Shown here in pieces: positions 29,951 through 48,359 of a stretch of DNA of 64,000 bases (position 1 is its first letter; every line of letters begins with the position of its first letter). Both the position numbers and the translations under genes were made by a program. This stretch comes from Pagrus major (Eukaryota; Chordata; Actinopteri; Spariformes; Sparidae), in contig NC_133219.1 of assembly GCF_040436345.1 (NCBI RefSeq), positions 23,906,709 to 23,970,708 on the forward strand, read 5' to 3'. A model generated the notes under the pieces. The model had not been told where the DNA came from, made no database searches, and saw only the letters and a program-made list of their open reading frames with translations.

Positions 29951-31734
29951 GCGGAGGGCGGGGCCGTTGTGTAATTGACATTGAGCAAAGAAACTTATCA
30001 AGCAGTATAGTCTGTTTGTAAATGTTTTACGTGTGTACTTCGCGTTCACATTGTTAAAAGGGACTCTCCTTGGTGCACAGAGGTGTTTGATATAGGATAA
30101 TCATATAGGAATATTTATAAGAATATTTATGGAAATTAGTGTATGAAAAAAGGGTTTATATTTATATTACGGTAGACTACCTTATTTATACATTTCTATT
30201 GTGTCTGCGCCAGTTACAGTGATGCACAATCAATAAATTGTACTTAAAATACAGATGTTGAGGTTTGTTTAATAAAAAGTATTTTTAAAAATGGTCATTT
30301 TCAAGTACAGACAATTAATGAAAGGCTGCACTGTTTTGGTGTAGTAAGCCTCTAACACCACTCGGGGGCAATGACCTCTAGCTAATATCCTGGTGCACCA
30401 GGGTCCTGTTTGCCCAGATGTATTCCTGTCAGGCAGACCAAATCTCAGACTGTGTACAAGCATGGATCCAGTGATCAAATAGTTATGTTTAATTCAGATT
30501 AGAAATTGTTAGGATCAGACCACAGCCGGGGGTTGTAGCAGTCGTACTAAATTAGGATGGGTTCTTGATCAAACCTGAAAGGCAATACTCGGGGACACTT
30601 AGTAGCGCGCACAGGAACCAGCAGGATTACAACAGAAATACACCTGCTAGAACTCAAAACTACTCCAAAGGCGGAGGAACACAGGTAAACGCCCTCTTGC
30701 CAAGACTAACTACCAATCAAATCATGAGGTGTGGGTTATGTTTTAGGCCTAGGTATTATTGTTAATATTATTAACGCATTCTTACACCAGAAATTAATCA
30801 TCAATTATTTTTGGCTAGTCTCCAAAGTAATGCGACACAATCTTTACAGACACTGATTGAGAAATAGTTGACAGTAACACTGCGGGCTGTTGTTCTGTAT
30901 CTTTTCCCTAATAAACACCCGACTTTTTTTTTTTTATCAGTTTGGTGATTTGGATACATTAAGATGAAAGACTGACAGGAGTAGGTGAGACTGTTTTGGG
31001 GACCGTCTCCCTTCTGTCAGGTCTAGTTCTGTGTGCGGCTGCGCCGTTGCCATGGTGAGGAGTAGTGAAACAAGTGTTGATACCTCGGCGTCATCAGAGT
31101 GCGTAAACGAAATCCTCAGCTAATAAACAAGACGATATCAAAGGTAATCTAATGAACTCGATCAATTAATGCAACTTAAACGTTTGCAAATGTTTGGTCG
31201 AAGTAAGTTATTGCGAATATTTTTAGTTAAACGCGTGTTTTTCGTTTCTGAGCAGGAATTTGTCGACAGAGCCCGTGATGATTATCAGCAAGCTAACTTT
31301 ACAACAAGCTAAATAACAATGGCTATCGTCAGATATAGTTAGGTAGTGTAAGCAAACAATGTAACGCTGGATTTAACAGGGATTCATAGCTGTATTTTCG
31401 AGAATGACTAATGTATTCATATTCATTTTTATCTAATTGTTATAGCCACACTGTAGTCACCATGCATCTTATCAAAACATAAAGTTAAGCAACTACATTT
31501 CTGTATAGCATTATTTAGTCAGTCTGTGTGGTGTGGCTTATAAACGTCTAGGGCTTATATTTTACTTGATAAGTGCTAAAAAATACAGTTACCACACTAC
31601 CTGCAGGCTTAAGGAAAATGCTGGTTGAATACTATCTTGCTCTTCAGCAAGATGGTCAGCTTATCACTATGAAAAATGTATATATATGTTTGGTAATAAT
31701 TACATTTCTTTGCTGCTACTGGTTGTTTTCCCAG
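29951..31734. promoter_or_regulatory. Divergent interval between vdac3 and enkd1
   Basis: The two genes are transcribed away from each other from this roughly 1.1-1.8 kb interval. AT-rich DNA with no gene fills 30050-30950. A GC-richer part at 31010-31110 with an X-box-like site is the likely enkd1 promoter. GATATCAAAG followed by GTAATC at 31143 may be the donor of a non-coding enkd1 exon, joined to the acceptor directly before the ATG at 31735. Confidence 0.5.
31046..31059 (+). promoter_or_regulatory. X-box-like (RFX) site before enkd1
   Basis: GTTGCCATGGTGAG: the left half matches the RFX consensus GTTGCC and the right half only partly matches GGCAAC. RFX factors drive ciliary genes, and ENKD1 is a ciliary and microtubule protein. 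The right half-site is weak, so this is only suggestive. Confidence 0.4.
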
Positions 31735-33955
31735 ATGTGTGAGGGACCTTCATCAATTTCTGGACCAATCCCCCCAGATCCTTCTCTGTTTCCTCAGTAC
31801 TACAGACGACCTGCTTCAGGTTAAATACATGCACTGACCTCTGCTATATTAAAATCCCCTACATACATACTTAATATTCATATACTGTATCTAGATGGAA
31901 TTCTCAATGTTGCTGTTTTTTCAGCATAGATGACTGTATGAAATTGTCGATGTTGAGTCAAAACAGCCCAGAATATGAGCTGCTAACAGGTTACTGATAG
32001 CCATTTAAACACACATATCACATATACATTAATATAAAAGACGGATGTTTCCATTTTTTAGATGTTACACCAATACGACTTGAATTGTTGGAACCATTTT
32101 TAATTTTGGGAGTTACTCTATTGACATTCTTGAGTGCTTTTAATAATTGAGGTCCCAGATCCATTGCATGTAGGCTATTATTTTTGGAGTAGCATATCTT
32201 CCTCATGTGTTAGAACATTGTTTTATAAACCAAACATTATTCTCAAGTGACCTTGTTTGTTTTGTCTTTCTTTGTCTATACAGCACGTGGCCGTTTAGAG
32301 GGGAACCATGATGGGACCTTAGCCCTGCTCTCAGGGCCAGTCGCTCCAGATCCTGTGTTGCACCCTGGTTGCTACAGTGCTCGTACTGCAACACATCGTC
32401 CTCGTATTGGCTCCAATGCAATGCATATTCTGGAGCGAGGACAGAGAGGAGTAGTGGGAGAACTACTCAAACTAGACAGTGTCTCTGTCATGCCTGTTCC
32501 CAAACAGAGTAAGTGTAATTGATTTTCCAGGTCTGTAAATTTGTCTTGTGCAACAAAGAACAGCTCTGTTTTGTCTTGGAATGGTATCAGTACATCTTCT
32601 TATTTTATGTTTTGATTTTGATTGAGCGCACTAACCACATAAAAAGATTCAAAAATAATTTAGACAGCATTTGCAATTCTTGACCCTTAGAGCAGCGGGC
32701 GCATGACTTTGGTAAAGAGAACGTGCGTCGGCTCAGGGAGATCCAGAGACGCTGCAAAGAGCAGGAGGCTGAGAGAGCACAGTCTCGCACAGTTCCAGTC
32801 AAAGCTCTTTGGACCTCCACCAAATACGAGAATGTCCCATCCAGGGTGATGGTCCAGCTACAGGTAAGGATCATGTCTGTGAAAGATGGAAGCCACTGAG
32901 TTATAAGTGTTTTCTCTGGATCACTCCTCATCCAGTCTCTTTCATGCAGGTTTCTAATCCAACTGCTAAACCACAGTGTCAAAACTTTCTGAAGGCCCAC
33001 TCCAGTTGTGGATCTGCCCTAGCAAGACCACACTCCAAAACCTCTCCTACAGCTCTGCAATGCCCATCCTCCTGCAGGTCTATACAGGACCAGAACTTGG
33101 AAGTGAGAATTAAAGAAATAACATGCATATGCATTTTGATCATTTTAATGTGTACCAGCAGTGTTTACTTTTTGTTTTATTTCCATACATTGTTATATGT
33201 TTGGTTACAGTTACAAGTGCAAGGCCAGTCCATCGACTTCATAAAACATAATGCCCGGGCTGCAGGAAAAACTGTGGTGCGTCGGTCCCAGTCACTGACA
33301 AACCTCAGAGAAAAGCCTGTCCCCAGTGCTGTTAAGGGACAGGTACCCCAGTAGTGAGTATTCATACAGCATATCTTACCTCCTTACCTTACAACCACAG
33401 TCTGAATGAACTCAAAGTAGCCAGTCAGATAAAAACACATGATTCCCCCACAGGTGGATTTGGACATTTTTGACACCATTTTAGTGCTGTTGCTCATCTT
33501 CTGTTGTCCTTTTCGTTGACACATAAACACACACACACAGTCTTGAGGAAAGGAAGAAGCAATGGCAAAAAGAAGAGGAGGAGCGGAGGAGGAACGCACC
33601 TGATCCTACAGTCCCAGCTGGTCACACCCTGATGCCTGAGAATAAGAGACAAGAGACACTGAAGACCCTCACAGAGAGTATGTTGGCCTTTGTCTCTGCC
33701 CTTTTATTACAAAAATGATGGCTGCCCTTGATAGTACCACATGTATGGTAAATATTTGCTTCTCTAATTTTGATGATGTTTATGATTTCCTCAGCCCATC
33801 ACTCCCTGGTGACTGAGCTGCTGTCGCTGCCTCTCAAAGCTGACAGTCTGAGTGTTCGCTCCCGTCGGGCTCATCTTGACTGTCGTCTTTCTGAAATCGA
33901 GGAGGCCATTAAAATATTCTCCAGGGACAAAGTTTATGTAAAAATAGATTCATAA
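31735..33955 (+). CDS. enkd1: Enkurin domain-containing protein 1
   Basis: Microtubule-, centrosome- and cilium-associated protein with a C-terminal enkurin domain. Coding exons: 31735-31819, 32284-32508, 32691-32863, 32950-33102, 33211-33353, 33541-33677, 33795-33955. Total 1077 nt, 358 aa (human 346). The N-terminal signature MCEGPSxISGPIPPDP and the block ILERGQRGVVGELL are typical of ENKD1. KENVRRLREIQRR follows, then DFIKHNARAAGK in the middle. The last two exons carry the enkurin-domain part with the tail EEAIKIFSRDKVYVK. The start ATG sits exactly at an acceptor (TTTTCCCAG), so the 5' UTR lies in an upstream exon. The longer upstream frame from 31573 is intron read-through. It is the only gene between vdac3 and polb. 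Confidence 0.94.
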
Positions 33956-34445
33956 CACAATGGGAGGAGATGGTCGTGTAAATCCACTGCTTTATCGAGA
34001 TTTATTTTTTATTTTTTGTAGTTGCATAATGTAACATAACACTGAACCTTGTAAAATAGATGATTATTTTAATGTGATGAGTGTTTTCTTTTTGTAAATG
34101 GAAAAATACATTATATGTTACAATTGCTTATGCTAAGCCATTGAGTTTATAGATCTTCTGGTAGTTAAAAATGCCTGTAAATGTTACGCAGTTTTCTCTT
34201 GAAGAAGAGATGAGCAGGTGCACTGTAAACGATTAGCTCTTAAAAATGTGATCGATTGTTTTGTGTAAAACTGGCTGGTGGTTCATAATAATGGATATTT
34301 TTGTGACTTTGTGGTATATTTGCAATATTTTTATATGCTTAGCTATTAAAACACACATGCAGAACATTGTGTACACAGTCGAAATGTTTTTGAGTGCCAA
34401 GTTGTTTTATTTATTTCAAAACGTCATCATTTTGGGTATCTATCT

Positions 34446-34455
34446 GTGACGTAAT
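34446..34455 (+). promoter_or_regulatory. CRE-like site upstream of polb
   Basis: GTGACGTAAT, about 160 bases before the polb start codon. The mammalian POLB core promoter is known for an ATF/CREB palindrome GTGACGTCAC close to the start site; seven of the ten bases here match, in order, at the 5' side. It may be the fish counterpart. The transcription start is not mapped. Confidence 0.45.
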
Positions 34456-34613
34456 ACGCACGCACACCCCCCCTCTACGTCTTTGTTCAGGTTGAGCTAG
34501 CTAAGTTGCTAGTCAGAGGCTAGCTGAGATCATAAAGAGGTCTTAGCTTTTCATACATGCATATGAGACCGTTTTGATTTGCCACGGACACTTGAGACCT
34601 TGTCAATTCAACA

Positions 34614-39007
<4,394 letters not shown>

Positions 39008-39967
39008 AACAAAGGCCAGCTTACAGTCACATCTGTATTTGAAGCTACATATTTCTTGAAAACAAGATCAGACACGTGAACAAATGTGTGATAGTGTGTT
39101 ACTCTTTTATATACCAGTCAACTGTGTTATTGAAAAGAAAAACGTCTGTAAAAGTATTTTTAATTATTTGGTTTGGATTTTTTTTTCTCTCACAAGTTAA
39201 AATCCTCATCATCAATCATCAATCAATCAATCATCAACATACACACACGCTCCCTTACCCTAACCCATGTTCGTACCTTAGGTTTAAATTTCCTTGGTCA
39301 TGCATCTTTGTGAAGGCTTTGGTCTCATTTTTTAAGCAAGTTTGTAAATCATGCTCAACAGTAATTTATTTATTTTTTTTAAAAAGATTTTAACCATTTT
39401 TAATGTTTTATATACCAAAAAAAGTAATAACATTAACCTGAGAAGAGCAATCTTAATGTGGACTGGCACAGTGTTGACAATGATGACCACTGTCATCAAG
39501 GCATTTTGACAGCAGTGTGCACTAAATTGTGTAAAGGTGTTTTAAGGTAGAGAAGTTACACAAGCAGGCAACACAGCAGTATCGCTATTATATCTTCATG
39601 ATTTGTTTTATTTCATTCACTATGGAAATTTACGAAAGTTTTTTTTAACCTGTAGAAGTTTTCTTAGGACAAACTTTGGAAAGAGGGAATACAATGACGC
39701 AAACAGCATTTGTGGTCACTGAGCTCAGTCTCTGACACTAATTTGGGACAAAATGATAAACGATTTGTTCAGACAATGAGAAAATACATTTTCCTCAGTT
39801 ACTGATTGATGTGTGAATATGACTGTTAAACTGGGAGACTTGATGAATCTTTTTTATGTGGCTGTGTGAGAATGATTACATGCGTGTGTTAGGTCAGGAC
39901 ATTATTGTATCTTCGGTGCTTTTCGGGGGGGCCACTCTGAAAGAAGTAGGTAGATAAGGTTGACAGA

Positions 39968-40169
39968 AATAAAGTATCTTCGTGATACATATTTTAACAT
40001 GTAAAGCAAAACTTGAATATTAGCATTAGGACTTTAATTAGTTTGGTGGGCAATTGCAAACATTTCTGAAAATATTTAAGGGGGGAAAAATATGGGAAGT
40101 AATGGAGTTGTGTGAGTTTGCTTGGGCTGTCAACACCTGACTGTTTATGTTGTGCATGTAAGAAATAAA
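39968..40169 (+). other. Candidate polb polyadenylation signals
   Basis: AATAAA at 39968-39973 and again at 40164-40169, about 1.0 and 1.2 kb after the polb stop. The region between the stop and these signals is AT-rich and has no other gene, consistent with a 3' UTR. Confidence 0.55.
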
Positions 40170-40880
40170 TGAGTTTAAAAAAAAAAGATAAAATGTCACA
40201 TTTTTAATTTTTGTTTTTAGAACTTTCTGAAAAACAAAAATGTGTTCATTGTATTCTAATATACAGTCAGTCCACTTTTACAGTGGTATGCTGCTTAAGA
40301 AGTATGTTACATTGCCTTTTTTTTCATTATCTTGAGAAACTTTCTCAAATTATCTGATGAGGTACATAATGCTGGGGGTGTAGGTAGTAATTTTGATACA
40401 GTAACATCTTGAGTATGGCATTTGGCCTAAAAATGTACTTTCATGTTTGAAATGGGAAAATGTCCTCATATCAGCATATATTTAATTTCTGTGTACAACA
40501 AAGCATTTCAAATGATGGCTTCCTTGCCAAACACATGGACAACGGTGTCTAAACAAACCTAATACTTTCACAATTACACATTTTGTTTTTGTCGCCATAA
40601 CAAGAAAGGAAAGTATCTTCCTTTAGCGAAGTGTGATTATAAACAGGCGAAACATCTCTTGTGATACATAAATACGATGGTAAATTATCGTTTCTTCTAA
40701 CAAAATAGTTCAATTTTAGGGACGTTTTCTTCTACTTTATTCACGAAAAGTGTTATTTAAGTGACACAAATATATAACATAATGTGTATAGTCGACGGCG
40801 TGTGCTAAAAATATTATAATTATATATATAAATCCATCACACATCCTGCCAGTGAAGCATGGGCATGGCATGAGCGAGTT
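40170..40880. other. Intergenic stretch between polb and the LC8 gene
   Basis: AT-rich DNA with homopolymer runs. I see no gene, RNA or repeat family member. Confidence 0.5.
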
Positions 40881-40890
40881 ATTTACAACT

Positions 40891-40904
40891 GTTGCCCCGG
40901 CAAC
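40891..40904 (+). promoter_or_regulatory. Perfect palindromic X-box (RFX site)
   Basis: GTTGCCCCGGCAAC: both half-sites GTTGCC and GGCAAC are intact with a 2-base spacer, which fits the RFX consensus. It lies roughly 200-250 bases upstream of the inferred non-coding first exon of the LC8 gene, in the GC-rich promoter region. Confidence 0.65.
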
Positions 40905-40959
40905 AAGCGTGTCGCAAAGCATGATGGGTTGAAATAAAATGCGGGCAGAAACACCGGAA

Positions 40960-41147
40960 AGATAGGCCTCAATGAGCCAATGACAGCACCCTGTGCATTA
41001 ATATCAGCCAATGGGAAGACGTCAAGGCATCCGTCTCCGACCGCCACACACCCACATTACTTTTGTGTCAACCACTTCGCGGGAGTTGTCGCTTCAGTAA
41101 CAGTCGTCTCTTTAAAACTACACCTACAGTGTGCAGGACACTAAAAG
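40960..41147 (+). promoter_or_regulatory. dynll1: Core promoter and inferred non-coding exon 1 of the LC8 gene
   Basis: Two CCAAT boxes at 40977-40981 and 41008-41012 are 31 bases apart, a spacing usual for NF-Y. GACGTCA (CRE half-site) follows at 41019. A splice donor, CTAAAAG followed by GTAATTT, at 41147/41148 marks the end of a 5' UTR exon that would join the acceptor at 41930. The transcription start is not mapped. Confidence 0.55.
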
Positions 41148-41937
41148 GTAATTTAAGAATTTTGCATGCGGAAAATAACAGATGGTTAATTTATTGTCTT
41201 TAAAGTATTATCTTAACTGTATCATCTGTGCTTACTGTTAAATGGTGTTTTTTCCCCCCGTCGTTCCGCGGGATGAATGAGCCGTTAGTTAACGCGCTGT
41301 ACCGTTAGCTAATCAACAGCTCATCATCGTTGAATATGCATGTGCAGGGGTGTTGGTAGTAAACTCACCCATCTACACCCTAATTCTCATCATTTTAAGT
41401 CCGATTAATGGCAAAATAATATACTGTAACGAGGATGGGGTGTTTATGTTGGTATCCTGCATGCTGAGCCAGATCGAGCTGGTCTTTTACGCTACTTTCT
41501 AACGTCAGGTAGTTGCTAAAAAAAAATCGCTTGCATTTAGCATCCTCACATTTCACAGGATTGCTGGTGAAACATCGGCTAAATCTGAGACGATTATCTC
41601 AAATGTCTTGCGTATCCATAGAAACTACGCAGAGCGCGCATCCAGCGAGCTCGCCGCTGATGGAAGTTGTTATGCAACACTTGTAGAAATGGCTAATTCA
41701 GATACTATGTGTCAGTTATTATGTAATAATGGCTCGTCACTAACTACCTGTTTCTTTCTATTAACTGGCTGACAAGACCATTTATGCCCTCCGCACTATA
41801 CCGTCTAAGTCAGTCGACGATGAGGACTGTTAGGATGCTCGGGGTCTGGAGTCGATTGGATTGTGTGTCCGTGTGTGCCAGTGCGCCTTGTGAAGATGAT
41901 GAATCCTCTGCTGTGTTTTGTGTTTCCCAGAGCAACC

Positions 41938-43120
<1,183 letters not shown>

Positions 43121-43975
43121 GGGAACGCATTTTCTCTACATCAGCTGACCATACATACAATACTGACTGACTCGACAAAGGCACTTATCATTCCTTGGCA
43201 AGAGGCCGCTGCCTTTTTCTGTGCCGCTTTCTACTTTATTCTGTTTTTGAGGATTAAACAAAAACGTGGCCATGTTAAAGAGATGAAACACTTGTATTTA
43301 TTTTTGTCTTGTTACATTAGACATGTCATTTTTTAATTAAAGTGTTGCTTTTAAGCTGTCTGGGTCCAATGTCTGGTGTGGTCATTTCATTGCACTGCTT
43401 CATTATGAACCATTTAAAACCATGATATCTACAATCCCATATAACCAGATACTTGTCATAAGGTGCACAAATGTTATGTAGTAGCTTGGTTAATGTGACA
43501 AATGGGCTTAAATTATGAAGTTGTAGTCCCCAGGTTAGTGAATCTATCCCCAGAAGTCTCAGCCATCACTACTGTAAAGTTAAGTAATGGGGTATAAACA
43601 CACTTGCATCAAGAAGAGTCATGCCATATTTAAAGGTTAAGTTCAGCATGACATGAGTCACTGCATTAAGCAGGCAGCTCTTTTGTAGAAGAGCATTAAC
43701 CTCAAATGTTGCTTTGAACCCAATGCTTGCTTCTGATATTCATTTGTGGTCAATTGCCAGAGATAGTCTATAACATCTGAAAGCAGTAAATTCACCAATA
43801 AAACAAGTTAAAAGTACCATTTAAGCTGTGGAAATGCATTTTATTCCATGTTGCTGGGATGGCTGTAAGACCTATCGGACAAAGAAACATCTAGGCTACA
43901 CACAGACACTCAATTTCAGCACAAACGAGGCAAGAGATGGGGCAAAAGATGTTGGTACTCTTTATTACAACACAT
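43121..43975. other. Convergent gap between the LC8 gene and rpl6
   Basis: Holds the LC8 3' UTR (to about 43360) and possible rpl6 3' sequence. On the minus strand AATAAA occurs at 43961-43966, only 10 bases after the rpl6 stop, and again at 43839-43844. No gene seen. Confidence 0.55.
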
Positions 43976-46900
43976 TTAGAAAACCAGCTTGTGTGGGTAG
44001 ACACCGTTGGACAGGCAGAAGGAAGAGCGCAGGTATCCTTTCATCTGAGGTACTTTCTTGATGAGGGGCAGGAGCTGTGCATCAACAGCTTTCTGGTCCT
44101 CCTTCCTCTGCTCTGTCAGCTGGTACTTCTGCAAATGGATCCAAGGAGAAGAAAACCAGTGAGTCAAGTATAAATCTGAGACTCCCAACTCCCATTGATA
44201 CTGTTAAAATGCATAAAGTAGTGTATTCTAAGATAATATCCATGTTAGTTCACCTCTTTTTCTGTATCAAAGATCTCTCCCTCCTGGTGACGGGGCCTCC
44301 TCAGCCTCTTCTTCTTGAAGTAGGCATCGTTCAGAGTTTTGGGGATCTTCATGCCAGAGATGTCAACTTTGGTGGCGGTGGCAATGACAAACTTCTGGTG
44401 AGCCCTGCGCAGGGGGACTCTGTTCAAGGCAAGAGGGCCTAGAATGCAAATAACAAAACACATGTTAGAAAAGGGGCATCAAGACGCTCAGCATCTTGCT
44501 GACAGTACTACTTTGAATTATGGAGGATTCTACTATCATATGCATAAATATTGTGCAACCAAATCATTCATCCTTACCAGTGACAAGCAGGAGACCACTT
44601 GAGAGCTGCTTCAGGAACACCACACGCTAAAAAACAAATACAAGTGTCATTAGTATAAAGCTACTGTATTGAGGTACACAATGCTACCAATGATAGCATC
44701 ACCCACTACATATATTTAGTGCCAACATGAAAACACAAGGAGGATAGAAGGGCATCTATCCAACTCAGTAATAAGCTCAGTACTATAAGACTAAAAACAG
44801 TCCTTTGTGCTTCTTGGATGAGACAAATTAATAGCTGCAGTCCACTTTCATACCAAGCTATTTAGATATGGGAAAAATAAATCTACTTGACACACACACT
44901 CCTTGTTTTATCCAGAGGGCCCACTCTGCCTGTCAGTTTCATAGCTGAAACATTATTTAGGTCAGCCACTGCTCAAAGTGTGTGTGGGCACACTTGCGTG
45001 CCTCCATAACTTGCCTATGCAGTGTTGGAGAGTGGGAGGGACAATGTCTGTGGTGCTGCTGAGGGTGTGATTATAGTGATGCGGTCCAGCACGGTTGTTA
45101 TTTTCATACATGATGAGGATGCACCACTGATATCTGTTAATACCATATGCTCTATGAAAACTGATGGGTGATGGACTGATTATGCTGACAAAGTGCAACT
45201 TTTTCTCATCTTAGACAGTTCAGGGGAGATGAAAAAACATGATTATAATCAGTGATAAAAACACTGCCTGTGTCAGCGTATTAAAAATGGTATACAGTTA
45301 AGTGGCACATAACAGGACATTAATAGACCGAGTTTAAATTTGGCACAGGTGGCATTTCCTCTAGTCATGCCCCTCATTTTCTGCAGCAGACAGAAAATAT
45401 AAGGGTTATTAAAGGGGCTCTATGTAACAATTTGTAGCATTTTACATGCAAACTTTTTTTATTGGCCATATGTGAGCAGGTTGTAATGTAACAATGAGAC
45501 ATTCCCTGTCTCTGTTGCCTATACAAGCATGTGGACGATTTGTTTTAGTCGTTTAATCTACTGGACTGTGGTTTCCCTTGTTTAGGACTTGGGTCAGATT
45601 TTCCAAGACCAACTGTTAATCGTACTTGATTGTTGTAACAAAGTGAGTTTAACTTTTCCCTTAAAACTGTAAATTACCGTCGATGCTATGATAACTAGGC
45701 ATCTATGGTAGGCTACCATCATACCGTAATGAAAACTATGTCCGAGATAGACCTGCAACTAACTTATCGTTGGATTAATCGAGAAGGGTCCAACTCCAGT
45801 CTTGCAGACTTCACGACAAACTCCCCTATGATTCTTCCTTAACAAAGTAGTTTTCTTGCACAGACCAGACCATTTCAAGTGGTAGGAATTTAAAAAATGT
45901 AAAAGAAATTGTGAATATTGCTCATCACAGGGCCCATACAAACATTTTCAGCAAAGCAGCAAATGATTGCATTCTAAAAGTGGAACCTGCAAAGGTTTGA
46001 CATTTTGCTTAAAAAAAAACAAACAAACAAAACTGATAACCAAAATAGTTGCCATTAACTTTTTCTACCCAACAAATCAATGTATCGTTGAAGCTCTAGT
46101 CTGAAGTGTTTCACCACTCAGTTAATACATTTGCTGATCAAGGATATCTATCATCGGCATGATGTAATGATTTTATACTCCCAACAGTAATAACGGACTG
46201 CTAGAATGCAAGTTGTCTATATTGACATATACAACTAAAGTTCCGTTACAATATTAGACGAAAACAAACCTTTTAAATATTTTATAGTTTGTTGTCAAAT
46301 GGCAAGCCTATAGAGATATGCCAGAGGATAAATGCAGATTCATATTCTGAGTTTTGCCTTTTTGATGGTGGAAATATCTTGTGTATGTCTGGATCACAGA
46401 TTGTCTCTTTACTGATTACAATGACCAATTCTTGTAAATGATATGACCTCAGAATCAGTCAACCCAGGTTTTCTGCAATATTTAAAAAAGGTTAAAGATG
46501 GTTAGTCCCATAAGCCAACAAACAGACGTCTGCCCTTAAACCCAGCATTAGACAACATTTAATGAATTCTGCATCCTGAAAGACATTTCATGTCTGCACC
46601 CCAGCTTACAAGGGGAATTATGTATTCACCTGTTAAGTTATTTCAAAGCACTGTAACCTCTTTCACACAATTTCTCAGCGTGTGCTGTATGTGTCAATCA
46701 TTCCAGCTAATCCATGGAAACATTCATATCATTATCAAAAATGTGTTAAATTGTTCTCACCTTTCCACGGTGGCGACCAGTGAGCAGAATGAGGACAGTT
46801 CCTGGTGTGATGGTGGCGCGCAGGTTCCTCTTGTGCTGGCTGAAGGGCTTCTTCCCATGGCTCTTCAGTTTACGGGGAACATCCTCTGTGGGGTAGTAAC

Positions 46901-47587
46901 GGGGCTACAGTAGGAGCATGGAAGAATATGTATTAGTATTTTGATTCAAGGTTTGCTGCCAAAGCTGAAATAGTAATTGACCTATTGTCCATGACATTAA
47001 AATTTTGGCCACCATTTGTGCCAATTGTGCTGTGATTTCTAATAGGAATATCTCAGATATAGTATATATTAAGTATCATTTCCCCTTACTCAGGGCACAT
47101 GATCTGTACATATGCGCCATTTATTTTTAAATCTATCTCGATGTCAGCTTAATGACATTAACAGCTCCACCTGTCATAGATGGAGCATAATAAAATCTGA
47201 AGGGAAAAATAAGAATTTACACATTACTCACCATCTTGCGCAGTTTAACAACACGAGTGCCTCCATTCTTGTCTCCTCCAACAGTCTTGACAACTGTGGC
47301 CCTGGGCTTTTCCCTGATCTTTTTCTCCATCTGCAAAGAAGAGTACATCATCAACACAAGACTCAATTAACAAATGTGATGTGCATACGATTTATTTTGA
47401 TCACAGTTTGTGTAGGGTGTCACTGATCTGCCCTCACCTTGGTCTCAGTGGTCTTGGACTTCCTCTTGTACATGGCCCTGCGGGCGTACATAGCGGAACG
47501 GGAGTAGCGGCCGATGCCCCGGGCCAGAACCGGGTTCCGGCTCCCGTGCTTCTTCTTGGCAGATTTCTTCTTGTCGCCCTCTGCCAT
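43976..47587 (-). CDS. rpl6: 60S ribosomal protein L6 (eL6)
   Basis: Structural protein of the large cytosolic ribosomal subunit. Coding exons in order: 47587-47438, 47330-47232, 46904-46761, 44626-44578, 44438-44254, 44128-43976. Total 780 nt, 259 aa. It is shorter than human (288 aa) because the Lys-rich N-terminal extension is brief ([13 protein letters not shown]). Diagnostic blocks: [57 protein letters not shown] and the C-terminus [11 protein letters not shown]. Splitting matches all reading frames. The start ATG is directly after an acceptor, with the 5' UTR in a short upstream exon near 48360-48377. The intron from 46760 to 44627 holds a dispersed repeat. I looked for a box C/D snoRNA in the introns, since ribosomal protein genes often host them, and found no convincing C/D box pair. 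Confidence 0.96.
45412..45625. repeat. Dispersed element, family B, copy 2
   Basis: Starts AAAGGGGCTCTATGTAAC and shares blocks with 5945-6343 (TTGCCTATACAAGC, CTGGACTGTGG, GGGTCAGATTTTCC). The right boundary is unclear. Non-coding, in the long rpl6 intron. Confidence 0.55.
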
Positions 47588-48359
47588 CTGGCACAAAACA
47601 AGGTAAAACAGATGTTAATATACCAACTGTAACAAAAGTGTGATTTTTAATATAAATTAAAATGATACTAAAATTTTTATAACAACCTTCAGAAGTCACA
47701 ATAATCTAGCCTTGGTTGGACAAAGCACTGTTTGCTATTCCACAGACCTACTGAAGCAACTACCAATGATTACAGCATTCAAGTAAACTGTTTCTATTTT
47801 GAGCAGTATAGTGTATTGTCAAAAACAAAATACACCATATCATACAATGAATAGACGAGAGCAGAAAACCTCAATAATGCTATGAACTACTAAGATAGTC
47901 TGGTTGACTACCATGTCATGCCCAACGCTGTCGAGCCATGACAAGTTACGTTAGCTAGCACTTAGCATTAGCAGAGCGGAATAATTGCTATGCTTACTAG
48001 CGAGACATTTATATCCTCAATATGACAACTTGTTGCTTAAAAGTCAAACTTGTGTATGTGACCGCAGTATTGTTAGAGTAAACACCACAGACGACTACCG
48101 AAGGACAGCACGTTGCTATTAGCGAGCTAGCTAACGTTACAGTCAGCACGGAGGCTAGCCGGTGGCCTACACTGCAGATCCACCAAAATGTTCATAATTA
48201 CAGAGACATTACGGAAAAATCACAGAAATAACGATGTCTAACGTATCATCTAAATACATGGATTCATCTCCTGATGTTTGGCGACTGTAATTTTTATTCT
48301 ACAACGCAGATGAAAACAGATTTTATTCACACAGTAACACGAAAGCAAGGGTGTCTTAC

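Noticed and set aside
31573-31734. N-terminal extension of enkd1 upstream of 31735
   Set aside because: The ATG at 31735 follows a strong acceptor and matches the mammalian ENKD1 start; the upstream part reads through a pyrimidine tract typical of an intron end.
45910-45931. Possible C box (minus strand TGTGATGAG) of a snoRNA in the rpl6 intron
   Set aside because: No D box CTGA at a fitting distance and no terminal stem.
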